From positions 16,607-80,606 of IMG/VR virus record IMGVR_UViG_3300009183_000069: a stretch of DNA of 64,000 bases; one strand, 5' to 3'. The DNA comes from a virus. Position numbers and translations under genes: made by a program. The notes under the pieces are model-generated. The model worked only from the letters and a program-made list of their open reading frames with translations, did not search any database and was not told where the DNA came from. Shown one piece after another: positions 59,815-64,000 of the stretch (position 1 is the first letter of the stretch; every line of letters begins with the position of its first letter).

Positions 59815-62487
59815 TTATTCAAAGCTGAATAATGAACCAAAATTATTTGTTTGTGTAGTAGATTCTAGATCCCACTCTAGAACTCCGATAAGATTATCGA
59901 GTTTATTATTAATAATAACAGTTTCCATATCAGCGTGATCAAATGGTAAGTCTTGAAACCATTTAGGTAGTCGTAGTTCGTCAACCGGATATGCCACGCT
60001 GGTATAGCCAAGTGGATTATCTTTTAACTTACAAACAATTACTTTCATACCATCGACAATATTGGTGCTGTATTTGTCACCATTCATACGTTTAAGAGTA
60101 TTCCAGTTGATACTAGCACGAACATGTCCGGGCATATTTGCTTTACCTGCCTTACGTTCTTTTTCTTGATATTCAGCAATGTTGTTGGCACGTTTAGGAC
60201 TACCCTTCTCCCATCCAGGTCGTGCTTTAAATTCAGTTCTAAATTCATTAATCATATCAAGAATTTCTTCTTCCTGACTACCATTTAGAACTTTGGTTAG
60301 TACTTCTTCAAGAAACTTCTGCATGAATTCTGGAGTATCGCTACGTTTCAAATCTAAACCCATGGCTTTAATTTTGCCAGGTTTAGTATCACTGTCATAT
60401 CTCTTGCCATCCTTGTCATAGTACAATACAGCATAACGCTTTTTGGTAATAAACAAGCCTTTGATAGCAACAATTTCACGTCCTGCTTTAATAACTTCAC
60501 CACGTGATTTTGGACAGTGGAATGTATCTAACATGAATTGTGGAAATGTAGCATTAACATTATCTGCAATTGTATTGTATAGTTGTATAGCAATATCTTT
60601 ATCCCAAGGTAGTAATTTCTTTTGAATATCAATCTTTAATGTATTGTAGGCAGAGAAGTAACAACTGTCTGTATCACCATATATAATACTTTTACCAACG
60701 TGATCAAAATCACCTGTAATAACTTCATTAACTTTACCTGCCATATGGCGAGCAATGGCACGACCGGTAAGTGTGGTACTTTGTCCAATACGCTTGTCAA
60801 AGAATCTGCAACCTGGATTCAAAATAGCACCGTACAAACTATTCAAGTTAATCTTCTTAACCAGTTGTCGTTTGTCCCAGTATTCTTCTTCAATCTTATT
60901 GCCGGCATCGATTGCTGCTTTAAGTTTCTTCTGCATGTCTTTACGCTCACTGTACCAGCGAGCCAGCAAGCCGGGAATAATACCTTCTTGCTCATGGGTA
61001 AAGATTGTGCCATTTGCACTGAGCATCCATGGGTTATTACTTTCATATATTAATCTATAAGCCTCGGCACCGCTTAGTATATCATACTCGCCATTTTCCC
61101 AATCAATGGTAATTTCAAATGCACGATCTTGTCGCATTACTGCTTCGAATTCTAAGCTGCCAAACATACCTTCCCATGCAGCCGCAAAGGATTTTTTATC
61201 CAATGTTGTTTGTTTATGAATAAATTCATCGGTATTAGTTTGTCGTATTTGTCCAACAATGGTTTCTGGACCCATATTCAATGCACGAATAACACTGGGA
61301 TATAGACTGTTAATGTCCATGCTTCCGATGTAATCATGTAATCCTTTTTTAGGATATGCTACATAAGCACCTGCGGCTTGATTGTTTTCAGTCTCATCAC
61401 GCTTGGCACGACTTGGAACAATTAACCCTCTGTGATGTGCTTCATTAACAATTGCTTGTTCTGTTACTGCCACGGCACCCATGGTGGTCTGTAGCAATAC
61501 AGTACATTCGTGTGCTAGTGTATTGGCAAGATCTATAAACTTTAGTTTCTTATCTAACTTATCAAGTAGTGCGGTATCTTGTCTATTGTATTCAATGAAC
61601 TTGCGGAAGTCTTTATTATAAAGTTGATCCAGTGTACCTTCGTAGACAGTCTTGCTCTCACCTACTTCCATCTCTCCAATGGCATCGAGCCTGTAGGTAT
61701 GGCGTTCTTCGTAGGTGTATTTCCTGTACAGTTCGAGACTGTCCAAATGAACGCGACCAATAAGATCATAAGTAACAGCCTGTTTCCCATATTTCTCGTA
61801 TTCTCTCTTTTTTGGAAATTGATCCCACAAACAAAATCTGCGTGTATCTTCTTTGCTCAATACCTTAGTGACTCTATTAACAGTATAAGGAATATCAAAA
61901 CCTTCACTATTCCAACCGCTTAATACATCAGCATCTTCAATTAATGTTAGAAATGCATCTAACATCTCTGCTTCTGTTTCAAACAACACAGTATTAGGAA
62001 AGTCCTTGACCTGTTCCTTAGCCTGCTCCATGGTTAGAGTCTTGGGTGGAACAGCAAAACATACCAGTGTGTCTAACCATTGTAAGTGAACAGCGATCGC
62101 AGTGATGGGCATAAAAGCATCTTCAGGAGTGCTATAGCCACGTTCCGGATCAAAGTCTACCTCAATGTCAAAAAATGCTACGTGTAATTTTGGTGGATCA
62201 ATGCCGAGATAATGATCTTCCAAACAGCGGAATGCTGGTTTGATATCGCTTTCGTAGAGTCTACGTTCGCCGTGGATGCGTAGTTCTTTTTGAAAGTCCT
62301 TGTTATTTCTACAAGTAACTTTATTTAGATTCTCACCGTAGATTGATTTGTACTTACCCTTTTGATCAGGATAATAAAAGATAAATTTGGCAGGATATTC
62401 TTGATAGATTCTACCCTTCTTTGCATCGCGCTCAACTACCTTAACAATATCTTTGTCGCGATCCCACCATGCGTCAACATATGACAT
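59815..62487 (-). CDS. 43: DNA polymerase gp43 (family B)
   Basis: The product is 890 aa, T4 gp43 length (898). Exonuclease motifs: FFDIEVD (D107, E109), GWNSEGFD (from about 191) and YNRQD (about 300-304). Polymerase motifs: DINSLYPS (391-398), KINLNSLYG (545-553) and YGDTDS (603-608). Motif order and spacing are complete, so it should be an active proofreading replicase. No intein is visible. The end LFSFE may be the clamp-binding peptide (T4 gp43 ends with a similar hydrophobic tail). The start has GGAGG, the strongest ribosome site in the window. Confidence 0.97.
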   Translation of the reverse strand: MSYVDAWWDRDKDIVKVVERDAKKGRIYQEYPAKFIFYYPDQKGKYKSIYGENLNKVTCRNNKDFQKELRIHGERRLYESDIKPAFRCLEDHYLGIDPPKLHVAFFDIEVDFDPERGYSTPEDAFMPITAIAVHLQWLDTLVCFAVPPKTLTMEQAKEQVKDFPNTVLFETEAEMLDAFLTLIEDADVLSGWNSEGFDIPYTVNRVTKVLSKEDTRRFCLWDQFPKKREYEKYGKQAVTYDLIGRVHLDSLELYRKYTYEERHTYRLDAIGEMEVGESKTVYEGTLDQLYNKDFRKFIEYNRQDTALLDKLDKKLKFIDLANTLAHECTVLLQTTMGAVAVTEQAIVNEAHHRGLIVPSRAKRDETENNQAAGAYVAYPKKGLHDYIGSMDINSLYPSVIRALNMGPETIVGQIRQTNTDEFIHKQTTLDKKSFAAAWEGMFGSLEFEAVMRQDRAFEITIDWENGEYDILSGAEAYRLIYESNNPWMLSANGTIFTHEQEGIIPGLLARWYSERKDMQKKLKAAIDAGNKIEEEYWDKRQLVKKINLNSLYGAILNPGCRFFDKRIGQSTTLTGRAIARHMAGKVNEVITGDFDHVGKSIIYGDTDSCYFSAYNTLKIDIQKKLLPWDKDIAIQLYNTIADNVNATFPQFMLDTFHCPKSRGEVIKAGREIVAIKGLFITKKRYAVLYYDKDGKRYDSDTKPGKIKAMGLDLKRSDTPEFMQKFLEEVLTKVLNGSQEEEILDMINEFRTEFKARPGWEKGSPKRANNIAEYQEKERKAGKANMPGHVRASINWNTLKRMNGDKYSTNIVDGMKVIVCKLKDNPLGYTSVAYPVDELRLPKWFQDLPFDHADMETVIINNKLDNLIGVLEWDLESTTQTNNFGSLFSFE

Positions 62488-62519
62488 ATAATTTTTCCTC
62501 CTCGTGATTTAATGGCTCA

Positions 62520-62557
62520 CTGACCTTCTCGTGATCAATTATGGCTGATCTGACCTT
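62520..62557 (-). promoter_or_regulatory. Direct repeats in the gp43 leader, possible translational operator
   Basis: On the minus strand AAGGTCAG occurs at 62550-62557 and again at 62520-62527, 30 nt apart. Between them GATCA and TGATC can pair as a short hairpin. A second near-repeat TCACGAG is next to the ribosome site. T4 and RB69 gp43 repress their own mRNA through a leader hairpin, so this may be a related site. Confidence 0.35.
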
Positions 62558-62559
62558 AC

Positions 62560-62853
62560 TCATAAATTATTTAGCATCCTGAATAAGCCGATGCTATCTA
62601 TAGTGACTAACAATACGTAGTTCGCAAGCAGCCCAAAAGACTTACGGCTATAGCAAGCCCAACCATATAAAATACACTGGCTAATAAAAATAGGATAAAG
62701 AATGATAAGAGGCGGATTTGGGACTGTGAGCGCCATAGTGACACTACATCCGATTGAAGTTGCCCAAGCCGTAATCTCCACGATAAAACGTAAAGGGTAA
62801 GTTTTATAGTCATCCTTGATCCAATTAATGACATTAGCTAATTTTTCATTCAT
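62560..62853 (-). CDS. Small membrane protein
   Basis: The product is 97 aa from the ATG at 62853 (MNEKLANVI), in the overlap with the dsbA stop (ATGAATGA). Three hydrophobic segments are seen, about residues 22-46 (RFIVEITAWATSIGCSVTMAL), 48-66 (PPLIILYPIFISQCILYGW) and 73-92 (FGLLANYVLLVTIDSIGLF). It is likely in the inner membrane. Similar tiny membrane proteins are common beside polymerase genes in T4-like phages; function unknown. Confidence 0.6.
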   Translation of the reverse strand: MNEKLANVINWIKDDYKTYPLRFIVEITAWATSIGCSVTMALTVPNPPLIILYPIFISQCILYGWACYSRKSFGLLANYVLLVTIDSIGLFRMLNNL

Positions 62854-63118
62854 CAGTACGACGATGCGAATGTCCGCTGATATCCACGATAGTTTCCAAA
62901 TCGTCAAACTCTTTCCAAACGCTGTCCCATTGATCTTTCTGTGCAATCTTAATTGCTTTTTTGATCACGCTGGGTTTGACTTCGAGTTCTTCTGCTACTG
63001 CTTTGATTGTATCGTTAAGGCCTTCGGTAAGGTCTTGAATTTCCTGCAGAACGGTCATGCCTTCTGCTACTATCTGTTTAATTTTGGCCTGTTCAGGCGC
63101 CCCAAATGATTTACCCAT
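62846..63118 (-). CDS. dsbA: Double-stranded DNA-binding protein DsbA-like
   Basis: The product is 90 aa from the ATG at 63118, chosen for an AAGGAG site. The core reads QAKIKQIVAEGMTVLQEIQDLTEGLNDTIKAVAEELEVKPSVIKKAIKIA, which matches the DsbA family of T4-like phages. T4 DsbA binds DNA near late promoters and modestly enhances late transcription. The C terminus has an acidic stretch and SGHSHRR. It is preceded by a good sigma-70 promoter and overlaps the membrane protein by 8 nt. Confidence 0.82.
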   Translation of the reverse strand: MGKSFGAPEQAKIKQIVAEGMTVLQEIQDLTEGLNDTIKAVAEELEVKPSVIKKAIKIAQKDQWDSVWKEFDDLETIVDISGHSHRRTDE

Positions 63119-63138
63119 AAAAAATCTCCTTGTAAGTA

Positions 63139-63167
63139 AGTATATACTACGCAAGGAGTTCTGTCAA
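63139..63167 (-). promoter_or_regulatory. Sigma-70-type promoter for dsbA
   Basis: On the minus strand a perfect TTGACA (63162-63167), 17 nt and TATACT (63139-63144, 5/6). Ideal spacing; the leader ends in AAGGAG before the ATG at 63118. Confidence 0.75.
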
Positions 63168-63175
63168 GGTTTATT

Positions 63176-63718
63176 TTATAAACGAGCGTCTATAATGTTC
63201 CAATTGATAATTTTCCAATGATTATTTAGATAACCTTTTTTATCGGCTTGGTAATCCAATGACCAAGCATGTTCCCAAGCATCAATTAAAACAATAATAT
63301 CTTTCTTTATAGAATGATTGGGAATTATTTTTATATCACCATTGCTTGATAGATAGCACCAGCCACTTCCTTGAATGGACATAAACGATTTGGTAAATTC
63401 TTCTTTGAAGTTATCAAAAGATTTAAAATGTTGATCAATAAACTCTTTGGATGCACCAATTGGTGTATTTTCTTCATCTGGAATCTGTAGTTGTGGAAAG
63501 TATATACTATGTAAGTAAGCACCTGCTTCATTAAAGTCTAGATCACCTTCGCCGCTGTTATAGCGATTAACATAGGTTCTGTATAGTTTGCCATAATGAT
63601 AATCTATAGCATCTTCACTTAACACAGGTTCTAATGCATCTCGGGCATAGGATAATTTCACTTGTTCAAGTGTTTTGATCTCTTTGCCTTCTACTACATA
63701 TTTTATAAAATTAAACAT
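63176..63718 (-). CDS. Fe/Mn superoxide dismutase
   Basis: The product is 180 aa. The SOD fold is clear: ALEPVLSEDAIDYHYGKLYRTYVNRYN and DAWEHAWSLDYQADKKGYLNNHW. All four metal ligands are kept: H41, H70 (in YLHSIYF), D146 and H150. The His pair after H41 (HH in cellular enzymes) is LY here, the region after H70 is changed and a short N-terminal extension is present. It would turn superoxide into oxygen and peroxide, perhaps protecting infected cells. It overlaps the upstream gene by one base. Whether Fe or Mn is bound cannot be told. Confidence 0.88.
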   Translation of the reverse strand: MFNFIKYVVEGKEIKTLEQVKLSYARDALEPVLSEDAIDYHYGKLYRTYVNRYNSGEGDLDFNEAGAYLHSIYFPQLQIPDEENTPIGASKEFIDQHFKSFDNFKEEFTKSFMSIQGSGWCYLSSNGDIKIIPNHSIKKDIIVLIDAWEHAWSLDYQADKKGYLNNHWKIINWNIIDARL

Positions 63719-64000
63719 TATTTCTTTTTACCTGCTTTCATATTAGCGGCCCAATGTGCTAATTGTGCTGCTCGTCCTGAATGACTTTTGGCAAACTTTC
63801 TCAAACTGCTAATACTAGCATGTTTAGGAATACCGTGCCTTGCACTATCACCTTTATCCTCGGGATGACGTCCGTCAGCAAAATTCTCTGCTACATCCTG
63901 CTGACCTTCCACAGTAAGCCTGTCTAATGCTATTGGATTTAATACAACATTCGGTTTCAAGCCTTTGGTGTTAGCATAGGCCACATACACTTGATCTGTG
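63718..64000 (-). CDS. DUF6321-like small phage protein (5' end outside window)
   Basis: The frame is open to the window edge (TDQVYVAYANTKG...), so the start is missing; a GTG at 63990 is not a convincing start. The visible part has LTVEGQQDVAENFADGRHPEDKGDSARHGIPKHASISSLRKFAK and a basic tail. This is the pattern of a small family that I recall as a DUF in T4-like phages, with GDSARHGIPK as the core. The role is unknown. It shares one base with the SOD gene. Confidence 0.65.
   Translation of the reverse strand, partial: TDQVYVAYANTKGLKPNVVLNPIALDRLTVEGQQDVAENFADGRHPEDKGDSARHGIPKHASISSLRKFAKSHSGRAAQLAHWAANMKAGKKK

Noticed and set aside
60755-61060. 101-codon plus-strand ORF opposite DNA polymerase
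   Set aside because: It lies antisense to the conserved motif B region of gp43, with no ribosome site or homologous motif.

Overview
This window is a piece of a large, AT-rich, T4-type myovirus genome (class Caudoviricetes) with no sign of integration. It shows the T4 virion set: portal gp20, tape measure, the baseplate proteins gp48/54-like, gp53, gp5, gp25, gp6 and gp7-like, and fibres. It also shows the T4 replication and transcription set: DNA polymerase gp43, clamp gp45, recombination nuclease gp46/47, late sigma factor gp55, RNase H and DsbA. The fibre architecture, queuosine-type genes and AT richness resemble phages from marine or freshwater bacterioplankton. The host cannot be named from the sequence. 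There are no tRNA, rRNA, CRISPR, IS or integrase genes.

Layout. (1) 1-5.6 kb: structural genes. Portal (cut by the window edge) and tape measure are on the minus strand. Divergent from them is a gp26/gp51-family gene whose 3' end carries a complete -1 frameshift signal. A 188-aa P/T/A-rich protein converges on it. (2) 5.6-6.05 kb: the only long non-coding stretch, GC-richer than its surroundings and full of hairpins. (3) 6.05-11.5 kb, minus strand: small genes, a GIY-YIG nuclease, a methyltransferase, two histone-like proteins, gp46, gp47 and gp55. (4) 11.6-45.9 kb, plus strand: one long late block of baseplate and fibre genes, dominated by a 5,257-residue protein. (5) 45.9-64 kb, minus strand: nucleotide metabolism and replication. 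This part holds thymidylate synthase, a VWA metallopeptidase with a MoxR ATPase, RNase H, QueE, a GalE-like epimerase, a glycosyltransferase, a QueD-like protein, a DpdA/TGT-like transglycosylase, clamp, polymerase, DsbA and an Fe/Mn superoxide dismutase.

How it works together. Minus-strand genes carry host-type sigma-70 promoters with near-consensus hexamers 16-17 nt apart (before gp47, gp55, the VWA gene, the MoxR gene, the clamp and dsbA), as expected for host-polymerase transcription. Exact T4 late boxes (TATAAATA) lie before some structural genes, where gp55 with clamp gp45 would act. QueE, the QueD-like protein and the DpdA-like protein form a plausible route that places a 7-deazaguanine in phage DNA. 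A sugar epimerase and a glycosyltransferase lie between them.

The most notable items are: the heptamer, 6-nt spacer and 12-bp stem that would fuse the gp26/gp51-type protein to a short second domain; the giant baseplate protein with alpha-helical repeats set into an FG-GAP-like propeller and an SGNH esterase near its C terminus; the 7-deazaguanine cluster; and the unexplained structured non-coding region at 5.6-6.0 kb.
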